Positions 1 to 9,300 of a DNA stretch of 64,000 bases are shown here, one piece after another. A program made the translations under genes and the position numbers. Source of the DNA: Anthopleura xanthogrammica (taxonomy: Eukaryota; Cnidaria; Anthozoa; Actiniaria; Actiniidae); the NCBI GenBank assembly GCA_964019055.1, contig OZ025224.1, positions 873,501-937,500 of the forward strand, given 5' to 3'. Positions within the stretch are counted from its first letter, which is position 1. Each line of letters opens with the position of its first letter. The notes under the pieces were generated by a model that saw only the letters and a program-made list of their open reading frames with translations, had not been told where the DNA came from and did no database searches.

Positions 1-1147
1 TCATCATTATCAACAAACCTTTAGCTCCAACAGTTGAAATTGGATATATTTTAAGATATTCCTTTGTCCAATTCTTTTGTAAGTTTTGTATTTTTCAGAC
101 CGGCTTCAACTAGTAATAAGGTTTATTTTTTAAGATTTTTATTTTTTTTTATTAACTTTTTAAAAGTAGTTTCAAGTCAAGGTTCATAGTATCTTGTTAG
201 GAATAAGGTTACATAAATCTCGTAGGAACAACCAAATTTCCCCAGCATTAATGAGTGAGAAGGTTAGAAAAGTAAGGGGGAGGGGAGGGTGCTTGGTGCA
301 AGAAAGCTTCCCAGATATATCTTAAAAGATCCCTTGGCAGGCATAAATGGATCGTGAACACACTCATTTATAAATCCAAATATAGTGTTTCAACAGCATT
401 ATTAAAAAGTTACAGTTTTAGCTTGTAATTTTTTGGTATTATCAGAGATAATGTTGTGTTCATAAGAGTTATAATACTCTTACTACATTTACTAAGCTTC
501 TCTAGAATCGAAAAATAAAGTGTGACAGTTATAAACTTGACAAGAAAAAAGCCTGTTACTTTTACAAGGTTTTTATGATTTATTCTTAACTTTATCGGCA
601 GTCTATATTTTTAATACTGCGCGCGCCGATAATGGGGAAATCGTATCCGTGGTTTAGATATGGAGCGCTTTTCACACTTTTCATTTTTTTTGCCTCCACG
701 TCTTTTAGACGACAGAGTTTTTGGCTTCCTTAAAGTACTAACTAGCTCTAAACTCCATGTTGAACACATTGCGCTGTTTTGAACACTGGAAAGAGAAAAA
801 GAAACGTCTTACGTTTTGAGCATCGAGCCCTTCGTCGTCTTAGCTAAGGGCCCTTAATTTGACCTGACTTTGCGCTTCTAGCTATCCAAATTTCTACCCA
901 ATTCTATACCATTGAACATTGCGCGATCGCAACCAAACAGCTATCTGACTGGCTATACATCAATCAGAATTTCCTTGTCAAGGCTGAATTATTTGATTGA
1001 CGGAGAGCACGGGAAAAAAGGACTCGTATAGTCGCGCCTAAAACTGTGCATTCCAAAGTTTTCTTTTTTCAGTTTCGGGAATTAATAGTCGCGCGTAGAA
1101 TGCTGAATTAATGATGCTTAAATCTTGCTAATTGTTTGACTAGAATT
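1..1147. other. intergenic, no gene recognised
   Basis: This AT-rich stretch has stop codons in all frames and no exon-like block that I can support. It lies downstream of the minus-strand gene ending at 1148. A short GC-richer patch near 617-630 (gcgcgcgcc) stands out, but nothing ties it to a promoter. Confidence 0.5.
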
Positions 1148-1654
1148 TTAGGGATTTTTTCCTTGATATTTTTTCCGTCTTTTCTGTGAATTCGCTGCCC
1201 TCATCAGCCCATTTTGTGTTTCTCTCTGGTCCAAAGCATCAAGAGCCTTCCCCCAACTAATAGAACGCACATCTTGCTTCTCCAACCACAAACTGTTTGA
1301 ATATTCTCTACTGCTTTGTTTAAGTTCTTTAGAAATCTTAGGAAGTTTCGTAGTAGAAAAAGTACTACTTCGGCCTTCTCCACTCGAAGTTCTTTCATCT
1401 GCTGCGATTGGCGGTAAACTCAGACCATTTCTTTGCCTCCCTTGTCTTTCTGGACTATCAGACACTGATATATCTGGGAGTTTCAATACTTGTTGGATGG
1501 CATCGTCTTCAATATTGTACATAAAATGTCCTGGGATTTCATCCGTAAAATTTTTATGAATTTCTTTCTCTAAGTTCGATTCGACTTGAGGTGAAATTCT
1601 TCCAAGTCTTCTTCCTCTTTTACCTTTTCTTTTCCTTGCTCTTGGTGTCTTCAT
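1148..1654 (-). CDS. hypothetical small basic protein, single exon
   Basis: I do not recognise this 168-residue protein. The start is taken at the ATG at 1654; the frame stays open a little further upstream but with no other ATG. The N-terminus is strongly basic (MKTPRARKRKGKRGRRLGR), like a nuclear or nucleic-acid-binding signal. The middle is Ser/Pro-rich and looks disordered. The C-terminal third (SWGKALDALDQRETQNGLM, then KRRKK) has helix-like spacing. There is no signal peptide or membrane segment. An RFX X-box-like motif lies about 180 bp upstream at 1836-1848, which weakly suggests a cilium-related gene. It could also be the last coding exon of a larger gene. Codon use is unremarkable and the frame is intact over 500 bp. 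Confidence 0.45.
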   Translation of the reverse strand: MKTPRARKRKGKRGRRLGRISPQVESNLEKEIHKNFTDEIPGHFMYNIEDDAIQQVLKLPDISVSDSPERQGRQRNGLSLPPIAADERTSSGEGRSSTFSTTKLPKISKELKQSSREYSNSLWLEKQDVRSISWGKALDALDQRETQNGLMRAANSQKRRKKYQGKNP

Positions 1655-1835
1655 ATTTAAGTTAAGCAAATATAACACTTTGTCTTTGATGATAACGTAA
1701 ACACAGTAAAAATCTGTACAATAGCTTGTTGTAGTTCAAATCTTTCAACTTCAAACTAAAAGAAATCTCTTGAAAAACAATTTCAAAGTGCACTGTTTCT
1801 CTACAAAACAAAACATAGCACACAGCTAAAGATTC

Positions 1836-1848
1836 GTCGCCCGGTAAC
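1836..1848. promoter_or_regulatory. X-box-like RFX motif
   Basis: GTCGCC-C-GGTAAC fits the degenerate X-box pattern (RYYNYY, 1-3 bases, RRNRAC). It lies 182 bp upstream of the ATG of the minus-strand gene at 1148-1654. A pattern this loose is expected about once per 1.4 kb by chance, so the position is the main support. Confidence 0.3.
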
Positions 1849-2274
1849 CAGAAGTTCTTGGCTGTTAAAACAGACAACTTTTACGTCGTTTGTTTACTCT
1901 CCTTATTATCAATACACCCAACAAGAAAGCCTGAACCAGCGAAGCTCGTTTTGTGTAATTAAAAAACTTTATCTCTAGGGAATGAACCGATACGTCATTA
2001 CATCAAAACTTGAACCTACTTAATGCTTAAAACAATAGAAGGTATTAAGTGTTCTCAAAACGATTGATATGAATTAATGAAATTAAGTAAGTCGTAAAAA
2101 TAGAGACCAAAGGTAGCTGGGCTAGCACGCAAACATCAGAGAGATTATATTTAAGTAAAAAAAGAGCGAGTTTTGATTGCTAGACCGTGCGATGTAAAAG
2201 CTCTTACAGCGTGTTTGTCACGCCCGCTTAAGCTAATCCGGCAGTTCCACGTGCTCAAAAATCAAGAACAGAAG

Positions 2275-2530
2275 CAAGAGTGGCGCAGTGGTTGTACATT
2301 CAACCCCCCCTCTGGGGTCTTGGATTGGATTCCTAGATTCTGCATCAAATGTGAGGAGAGTTTGTTAGGTCTCTCCCTTTATTCGAGGCTTCTTCTCCCA
2401 GTTCTCCGGATTTCCTCCCTCCACAAAATCTAACGCGCTAAATTTCAATTCAATCTGTGATCTAGTCGTGCCCTGACTTAGATCAGCCGAAAGGTTGTTT
2501 CAGTACGTGTTCGATAAAATTTGAAGCTTG
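2275..2530 (+). mobile_element. tRNA-derived SINE, family 1
   Basis: The head has an A-box-like segment (agtggcgcagtggttgtac) and a B-box-like segment (ttggattggattcc) as in a tRNA promoter. The body contains 'tttcctccctccacaaaa'. The tail is the sequence that elsewhere in the window is tandemly amplified (gccctgacttagatcagcc). The same order of modules recurs at 29668, 30405, 37430 and 58410, so this is a dispersed family. Confidence 0.75.
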
Positions 2531-2792
2531 CTTAAAAATCACAAAATAATGTGAATGAACTTTTAATAGCTGTTTGTAAATTCATTTTTAAATTGGCTGA
2601 TGTTTATTCATTTCACTGCCTGCTGTTATATGCGTGGTTGTTCACATCAGCTTCACATCAGTAAAAACATTTCAAGGGAGGAATTTGAATCTGAATGTGA
2701 CGTGGCATGACTGCATGTGAAAAAGTGTACGATTTAGTTTTTGAAGGGAAAAGATTACCCAAGGTAAAAGGTCTCTTGAAGATGTGTCCCGC
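2531..2792. other. no feature recognised
   Basis: This is AT-rich spacer between a SINE and the 3' end of the dioxygenase-like exon. It contains a short local duplication (cacatcagcttcacatcag) near 2644-2662 and nothing else I can name. Confidence 0.4.
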
Positions 2793-3235
2793 CTATTTGG
2801 GATTTTCATGCGACGACTTCACGCGGCCACTACTTTGTAATACATAGTTATTTTCAAACGGGATTGGTATACATAAGGGTAGAGATTCCATTCTAGGAAA
2901 TGGTTTCGCTTCACCACGAACCACAGTCGAGATAAACAGATCCCAATCCACAGGACTGGTCGCGGCAATTGTATTAGACACAACGCCTACAAGAGGCCAA
3001 GCGTCAGTAGCACAATAATGTAATATCAGCATTCTTCTTTTGTGTTGTGTCTTATTTAATGCCGATCCATGAACTGTAAAGATGTTATGAAGACTCATGC
3101 CTCCAGACGGGACCTCAAGATGGACTGCGGTGCTTGGATCTAGACGTGTGTCGTTGATGGCGGCGGAGAATTCTCCGTCTGTAAAATGTGAGTACAGAGG
3201 ACCGTTGTTGGATTTAGGGATGACTTGAAAGCAGC
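2793..3235 (-). CDS. phytanoyl-CoA dioxygenase (PhyH) family, C-terminal exon
   Basis: This is a terminal coding exon. It starts after an acceptor (ctcag|GCTGC) at 3235 and ends at a stop at 2793. It opens with GCFQVIP and continues through VPSGGMSLHN, VHGSALN and RRMLILHY, the usual C-terminal half of PhyH-type Fe(II)/2-oxoglutarate dioxygenases. The second metal-binding His (VHGS) and the 2-oxoglutarate-binding Arg region (QHKRRM) are visible. The exon needs one base from a preceding exon. That exon should carry the HxD iron motif, but none is visible between here and the next PhyH-like exon at 3828-3946. The gene is therefore either broken here or misassembled over the intervening satellite. 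Family assignment is firm; substrate is unknown. Confidence 0.7.
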
Positions 3236-3316
3236 CTGAGGTTAGATATAAGACAATAATGTATGAGTATATGAAGTAAAATGCAGTATAAGATGTTGCG
3301 CGCAAGTTATTGGCCA

Positions 3317-3655
3317 ATGCGCATCATGAATGGCCGTGCGTCGGTAACGATTCAATGCAGATTATTTAATAACAAACTCGCAGATTATGAAATGCGCAAT
3401 ATGTTAATCAACCAATACGCAACACTTGTAACCGTGCGCCAGTTACAATTTCATGCTCGCAATCCAAAAACTAATGTGCAGTATTTATTATGAAATGCAC
3501 AACGTTAATTAACTAATACGCATCATTAATGGCCGTGCCTCAGTTACAAATCGATGCGCACAATTCAATAATCAATATGCAGCTTTTATCATGCAATGCG
3601 CACCATTAATTATTCATTGCGCAAAATAATTAATTATAAACCAGTGCGTATGCGT
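3317..3655. repeat. diverged tandem repeat, ~101 bp period, about 3.4 copies
   Basis: Aligning 3417-3517 with 3518-3618 gives the same order of short blocks (acgca, gtgc, cagttaca, tgcag, atgaaatgc/atgcaatgc, ttaatta) at a constant 101 bp offset. A first, more diverged copy starts at about 3317 and a partial copy follows to about 3655. Each unit carries four or five TGCGCA-like hexamers about 17-25 bp apart. The array sits where the missing PhyH exon would be. Confidence 0.65.
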
Positions 3656-3749
3656 ATCGTTTGATCCCCGATCCTCTCTCCTTGAAAAACATATATCCTG
3701 CAACTGTTATATTCCAATTTTACCATATTTACTGTAAACAAACCTCTAT

Positions 3750-3810
3750 TTAGCGGACACACTCTGTTAAGCGGACACCAGGGAAGGTCCGGTTAATAGG
3801 GGCACCACTG
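3750..3810. repeat. fragment of a dispersed 'taagcggacacc' repeat
   Basis: The segment reads tagcggacac...ttaagcggacacc...ggttaatagg. A related piece with ggccacttaa and ggttaatggaggtttt occurs at 57065-57110. The two look like remnants of one interspersed family; no borders can be set. Confidence 0.35.
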
Positions 3811-3827
3811 TCTATGTTTTCTCTTAC

Positions 3828-3946
3828 CAGTTCTGATACGATGTCTAACAGTCGCTCATAAAAGTGCGTTTTTTCGAACACATCGAAGAGCAAAGACAGA
3901 AGCATGACACGTTGAAGTGTCGGGTTATCCGGGCTGTGATGTGGAT
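3828..3946 (-). CDS. phytanoyl-CoA dioxygenase (PhyH) family, probable internal exon
   Basis: A frame flanked by an acceptor (atcttag|ATCCAC) and a donor (GAACTG|gtaaga) encodes DPHHSPDNPTLQRV, then LLFDVFEKTHFYERLLDIV. This resembles the N-terminal helical part of PhyH proteins just before the 'vG/vGPN' segment. It ends in phase 0, while the next exon at 3235 starts needing one base, so the two cannot be joined directly. At least one exon, about 60-70 residues including HxD, is missing between them. Assignment to the same gene is inferred from order, strand and family resemblance. Confidence 0.45.
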
Positions 3947-4308
3947 CTAAGATCATGGTAGGAGTTGATTCGGTCATGGAACGAGCTCTATTTAACAATT
4001 AGTCCTCGAGTCCGAATGGAGGCCATGAGGGCGAGAGGACTAATTGTTTTAGTAAAAACCTACTAATCGGTCCAATAAAAGGATGCAAAAAGTTTTGGAT
4101 TTTGCTTTAAATATATATTTCTTGGTTTTCAAAACCGGCGCTTTTCGCTACTAGAGGTCTATCACTAATAGACCCCTAGTAGCTCAGCCAATCACAGGGC
4201 TCGATTGGTGATAGACCATAAGTAGGTTTTTTCTAAAATGCAATAGTCAACAAGAATGGGAATGTGGTTAGAACATACCTTGCTCCCAACGAATGAGGAA
4301 CAGTTGTA

Positions 4309-4452
4309 TATATAGACCCCTTGCAGCACATCGGAATGCAGCTCATTTTGAGGACGAAACAATAAGTTCCAATTTTCAGGAGATTGAAATTCTTTTGTTT
4401 TGTCCTCCAATTCAAATTGACCTGCTTTGACATCACATGAAGGGGGTCTATA
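4309..4452. mobile_element. foldback MITE, family A, copy 1
   Basis: The copy begins tatagaccccttgcag and ends ggggtctata. Its inner arms are near inverse copies (gaggac.aaacaataagttcc and caattcttttgttttgtcctcc). It is one of seven copies of the same ~137 bp element in this window. Confidence 0.75.
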
Positions 4453-4928
4453 TTTAAACATTATATTTACATTCACAGAAAGTGTTTCGCATCGCTTTTT
4501 CCAACTTTGTTTTATGATTTTCATGCATGAATTTGGAATTATTTTTGAATTCTTAATCACTTTTATGCTGGGGAAAATCATGTCCCGTTTCCAATTTTGC
4601 TATTCCATTTTCCATTTCCATCGACTTAAATCCCATTCAATCCCAGTACATCAATTCCCATCGATCTTGCCTCCCAATTTACCCCTTCACTGTGAACCCC
4701 TGAGTATACTCCAACCACAGACCTACCTTTCTTCGCACTCGTCCAGGGCATCTTTTAACTTTTGTATGTGATCTTTGTCGAACACATCTTTCACAATAAG
4801 GTAACCTTCGTTTTCATACTTGAATATGAAAAATATAGTGATAGATAATTAACGATAAAAACACGCCACTTTCGATATCTTGAGAATCAGACTTGATTGC
4901 CAGGCTTTAGTGAATCTACAGCACTATA

Positions 4929-5379
4929 TACCCCTTGCAGCATGTCGGAATGCAGCTCAATTTGGAGGGCTTTGGAAACGAGCAAAGGACTGGGGCGAGT
5001 TTTGAATTAGCAAAAAAATTGAACATGATTGACTGAAGAGAACCAGAATTATTGGCTTTCAAAAGTGTCAAAAATTTACAAAGAATGTATGGTTACAGGG
5101 GACAAGCGTCCCCTGTAACCATACATTTTTTTGTACATTTTCAACACTTTTGAAGGCTTGTATCTCTGCTTCTTTTTAACGAAACATGTTCAAATTTGCC
5201 AAACTTACTAATCATGAGATGCTTTATCAGAAGGCAAAACATTTTTTGCAAATTAGGTTTAAATTCGAAACTCGCCCCAGTCCCTTGCTCGTTTCCAAAG
5301 TGGCAATTCTCAGGAGATTAAAATTCTTTTGTCTTGCCCTCCAAATTGAGCTGCTCTGACGTCGCGTGCAAGGGGTCTA
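4929..5379. mobile_element. foldback MITE, family A, copy 2, interrupted
   Basis: The left end (taccccttgcagcatgtcgg...caatttggagg) and the right end (caattctcaggagatt...gtgcaaggggtcta) are those of family A. They are separated by a second palindromic element at 4970-5300, so this copy was split after it inserted. Confidence 0.7.
4970..5300. mobile_element. second foldback element nested inside family A copy 2
   Basis: The ends are inverse copies: ctttggaaacgagcaaagga at the left and tcgtttccaaag at the right, with ctggggcgagttt / aaactcgccccag inside. The centre is a tighter palindrome (acaggggacaagcgtcccctgt) flanked by matching atgtatggttac / gtaaccatacat. Arms of roughly 150 bp face each other across almost no loop. 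Confidence 0.65.
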
Positions 5380-5392
5380 TATCTACTGATCC

Positions 5393-5860
5393 TTTTGAGG
5401 TTCATTGCAGTTATCAACATTTTATTCCGGAGAGCCTCGGTATCGTGCTAGAATTTTAATATCGAGCGTGACGTTCAAGTTCCGTATGAGTGACCAAGTT
5501 GACGAATGAAACCCCTGGACTGAAACTTCCAAAACAAAACACTGTATATTAGTGTATTTAGAAATCTTTACTAGTTTTTCTTCCTAAGTATCATTGCTGC
5601 AGTAATATACTATGAATCCTGTGGATCCTTTCCTCAGCCTCTGCTGTTTACCGTACTAAACAAAACAAGAAAGTACTAGTCCATGCAGATCTTCTGACCC
5701 TCGATCCCCTGTTAGCTAATAATTTGCAGCATCGCCGTCACTCCAAAATCTGGTATATATCCCCGGGGGGGGGGGGGGGACTCAGGGGGTAAAGTATCGG
5801 GTATGCTCGTCGGAGATTTCCAAAGATACCCCTAAAAGATACCGGAAGTTTTTTCAAACG
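5393..5860. other. spacer with a poly-G tract, no gene recognised
   Basis: No exon-like frame is visible. A run of about 14 G residues lies at 5765-5779. Confidence 0.4.
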
Positions 5861-5866
5861 ACGATG

Positions 5867-6245
5867 ATAAATTTTGAGGATGATGATGGTGATGATTCTT
5901 GTTTGATGATGGTGGTGCTGATGATTGATGATGATGATGTATGCATGATGATAATGATGGTGGTAATGGTCGAGAGTGGTAAAGTTGATGGCGATATTGT
6001 TGTACATGTTGTTGACTGATAATGATGGTGATACATGATGATGATGATGATGGTTATGGCGATGATGAAGGAAAAGGAGGAGAAAAAGAAGAAGAATTCG
6101 ACAAATAAGAATAACAGCAACAGCAACAGCACCATTAACAAGAATCTGAAGAAGAAGGAGAAGAAGAATGAGGAGGAGGAGAAGAAGAAGAATTAAGAAG
6201 AAGTAGAAGAAGAAAAAGAAAAAGAAAAAGAAAAAGAAGAAGAAA
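5867..6245. repeat. (GAT)n-like then (GAA)n-like microsatellites
   Basis: Interrupted gatgat/gatggt repeats run to about 6060. They are followed by purine-rich gaagaa and aaagaaaaag repeats up to about 6245. They lie directly upstream of the nucleolin promoter. Open frames here on either strand are low-complexity by-products. Confidence 0.75.
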
Positions 6246-6270
6246 ATCGTCGTTGGGCTTCCTGTGTGAT

Positions 6271-6346
6271 CACGTGTTCAAGTCCCCGGTCCATCCAACA
6301 AACAGCCCTTTTCTCTAACGTGGTCGTGTTGAACGGTTTGCACGTG
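6271..6346 (+). promoter_or_regulatory. nucleolin promoter: two CACGTG E-boxes and a pyrimidine tract
   Basis: Canonical CACGTG boxes occur at 6271-6276 and 6341-6346, within 130 bp of the ATG at 6397. Between them, near 6305-6316, lies a pyrimidine tract (gcccttttctct) like the 5'-TOP start of ribosome-biogenesis transcripts. Myc-type bHLH factors are known to bind such E-boxes in animal nucleolin genes; binding here is inferred. Confidence 0.45.
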
Positions 6347-6396
6347 TTGAACACTGACTTTAAACCTCGAAAATAACCGGCTAAAGACGCTTAACC

Positions 6397-9300
6397 ATGG
6401 GTAAAATCAAGACTGCCAAAAAGGTAAAACACTTAAGAGATATCTAGTTAAATTTTACTCAAATTAATACAATTCAAAGCGAGTTTTTTTAAGTTTGTCT
6501 TTTGGCAACGTGCGTTTGTCCCCAGAAAGAACGGCGAAGGTCGAACTCCTCAGTTCTTTAAAACGATTTTATCCCAAATTTATTCGTATTTTCTTCTCAA
6601 AAATTAAACTTTTAAGGTAAGAACTAGTAAATGTAACTACACAATCGAGAAATACCGTTTTTTTTTTGTTACTATCGAGGCTTTCTTCATCAAACTCCAT
6701 CGCTACAAGCGGCTTCTCCTCAAAACACGTGGTAGCGACTGTTCTTTTAGATTTTCCAGTTTTCTCGTAATTTATCTATCAGGAGTGGTAAAAAAAACGC
6801 TAAAAAGAGGAAATGTTAGTTGTTTTAATCATTTTAACTTGATAAGCAATGCCTAGGAATATATTTTTGAGTTTTTTCGTGGTATTTTCGGCTGTTGTTT
6901 ATGGTTTCACCATGTTGTGCAATCACATGTTAACTTCTTCAACATTCTGTAGAGTTCTTCACTTCGTTTGTTTTAAGCCTCAAACTGTTTTTAGTTCAGT
7001 TCATAGGTAGCCCATAGATATTTATGTATGAATGTTAGAAAGAAATTGTTTTCCAAAGAAATGTTCACATGAATACAAAGTATGATCATATTGATTATGA
7101 TTTTGGAGTTGTGTAGGCTTGCAATTGCTTCGTATCAATCAGCTAAATTATTTTCATGAATCTCGTTACCAACCTTCATTGAAGGGAAAACACTGCCCTT
7201 CATGTGCTATCAACCAGAGAGTATTCTAGGTATCAATCAGCTGAATGAATCAATACCATCCTTCAGTGAAGGGGAAACACTGCCCTTCACGTGCTATCAA
7301 CCAGAGAATGTTCTAGGTATCTATCAGCTGAATCAATCTCAACATCATCCTTCAGTGAAGGGCAAATTCAACAAGAGAAATTGACATGTATTGATACGAT
7401 AGTAACCTATTTATCCTTCCATACAGGCTCAACCGGATGAGACAAAGAAAGTAAAAAAAGTTAAGGAAACTAACAACAATACTGCTGTGAATGGTGACAA
7501 AACTGAGAAGAAAGACAAGAAGAAGAAGATAAAGAATGGTCCAGTGAAAACTCCCCCTGCCAAGAAACCTGCTAGCTCTGTGAGTTACTGTACCAGTATT
7601 CCTGCATGCTCCTCCTTTCTTTTCTTTATTCATAGTTCCATAGCTTTGCTTCTTTTTGGGGTTCCTTTCTCCCTTCCATTTTCTCTCTCCCTCCTATTTC
7701 TTTTTTCTCCCTTGCTTTCTTGTTTTCCCTTCTTTCTCTCCCAGAATCATGAAGACATGTTTTTCTAATTGTCTTGTTTTCTTTAGGATTCCAGTTCAGA
7801 TGACTCGGACTCTGAAATGGAAACAAGGTTAGTGATTAAGTTTTTATCTGTCCATGGTTTTGTCTCTGTCTGTGTCTTATAATTATAGTCCATATATATT
7901 TTAATAATCTACAATGTTCATCCCCCGGTTGGCTCAATTGCTTGGGCACCAGATTGCTGTGTTGGAGGTCATGTAACCCTAATGAAATCTTCAATTCAGT
8001 TCAAAGTCTCAGCTTTACCCACACTCAGGGTCTTAAAATATCTGATTAGAAGGTGCTGCCTTTGATCTAAAAATATCTGCAAATGATTAGAACTTTGCCG
8101 TGGCTCAGATGGCCATGAAAAATGGCATCCGTCTCGTTCGGAGACATTAAACATAGAGGGCCACAAGTTTGTCAGTTGCAAATGTCACACGTCACCCTCT
8201 GAATAAACTCTTTTTTTTTTATTTGACTTTTAGTGCCCCAGTAACCAAGAAACAGACCCCAAAGCCGGCAAAGACACCAGCCAAAGATTCCTCTAGTTCA
8301 GACTCGGATTCCGAAGAAGAAGCACCCAAAAAAACAGCTCTCAAGACAGATGTGCTTAAACTAAAAGGGATAAAAAAGGATTCTGATTCCTCTGACAGCG
8401 AAAGTGAAGATGAAGAACCAGCACCAAAAAAGAAAGGCAAAAAAGAAGTTGTCAATGGAAAAAGTAAAAAAGAAGATAAAAAAGCCACGAAAAAGCCTGC
8501 AAAGAAAGAAGAATCTAGCAGTGAAGATTCAAGTTCTGAAGATGAAAAACCTGCCCCAAAGAAAGCTGTGCCTGCCAAAACTGCAGCAAAGAAAAAAGAG
8601 TCAAGCAGTGAAGAAGACTCAAGTGACGAAGAAGAAACACCTGCTGAGAAGAAGCCTGCAGCAAAAGCTAAACAGGCTAAGAAAAAAGAAGAGTCAAGCA
8701 GTGAAGAAGACTCTAGTGACAAAGAAGAAAAGCCTGCAGCAAACAAGGCTGCAGCCAAGAAAGAGGAATCCTCAAGCTCAGAGGAAGAATCTTCAGATGA
8801 AGAAAAAACCAAAAAGAAACCAGTAGCTCAAGCGAATGGTGCTGCTAAGAAAAGAAAGAAGACAGAAGAATCATCATCATCAGAAGAGGAAGACTCTGAT
8901 TCTGAAGATGAAGATGAAAAACCAAAAGCAAAGAAATCCAAGAAAGAGGTAAATTCCAACTCTCTCTGGGAGTTAGCCATGCCCTGGCTTTGATCAGCCC
9001 AGAGGTTGTTCTAGTATATTGATAAAATTTGAAGGCCTGTGATCTTTATTGGTAGTGCAAACTATGTACCTAACGTCATGCAATGATGAATAAACTTAGG
9101 ACACCTTATGATGTTCTCTGATTAGTAAACAAGTTTTATACTGAGCATGACTACCATTTGGAAAAGCATGTTTCTGCAGCCTCTAAACATCTGAGTTTCA
9201 AGAAAGACTGCTTTTTGAGTTCTCTGGGTTTGCGAAAGGCTTTACAATTTCTACAAAAGCATTATAGAAGATATAACATTGATATCATGTAATTTTCATT

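Noticed and set aside
2275..2350. tRNA gene
   Set aside because: The A- and B-box-like segments belong to a SINE head. The cloverleaf is incomplete and the SINE body follows.
4192..4581. Minus-strand frame of 129 codons
   Set aside because: It spans a family A MITE and has no domain.
5738..6141. His- and Ile-rich frames
   Set aside because: They are translations of the (GAT)n and (GAA)n microsatellites on the minus strand.
8219..8812. Long minus-strand open frame (197 codons, Ser/Phe/Leu-rich)
   Set aside because: It is the complement of the Lys/Ser/Glu repeat exon of nucleolin, whose AAG/GAA codon bias leaves the other strand open.
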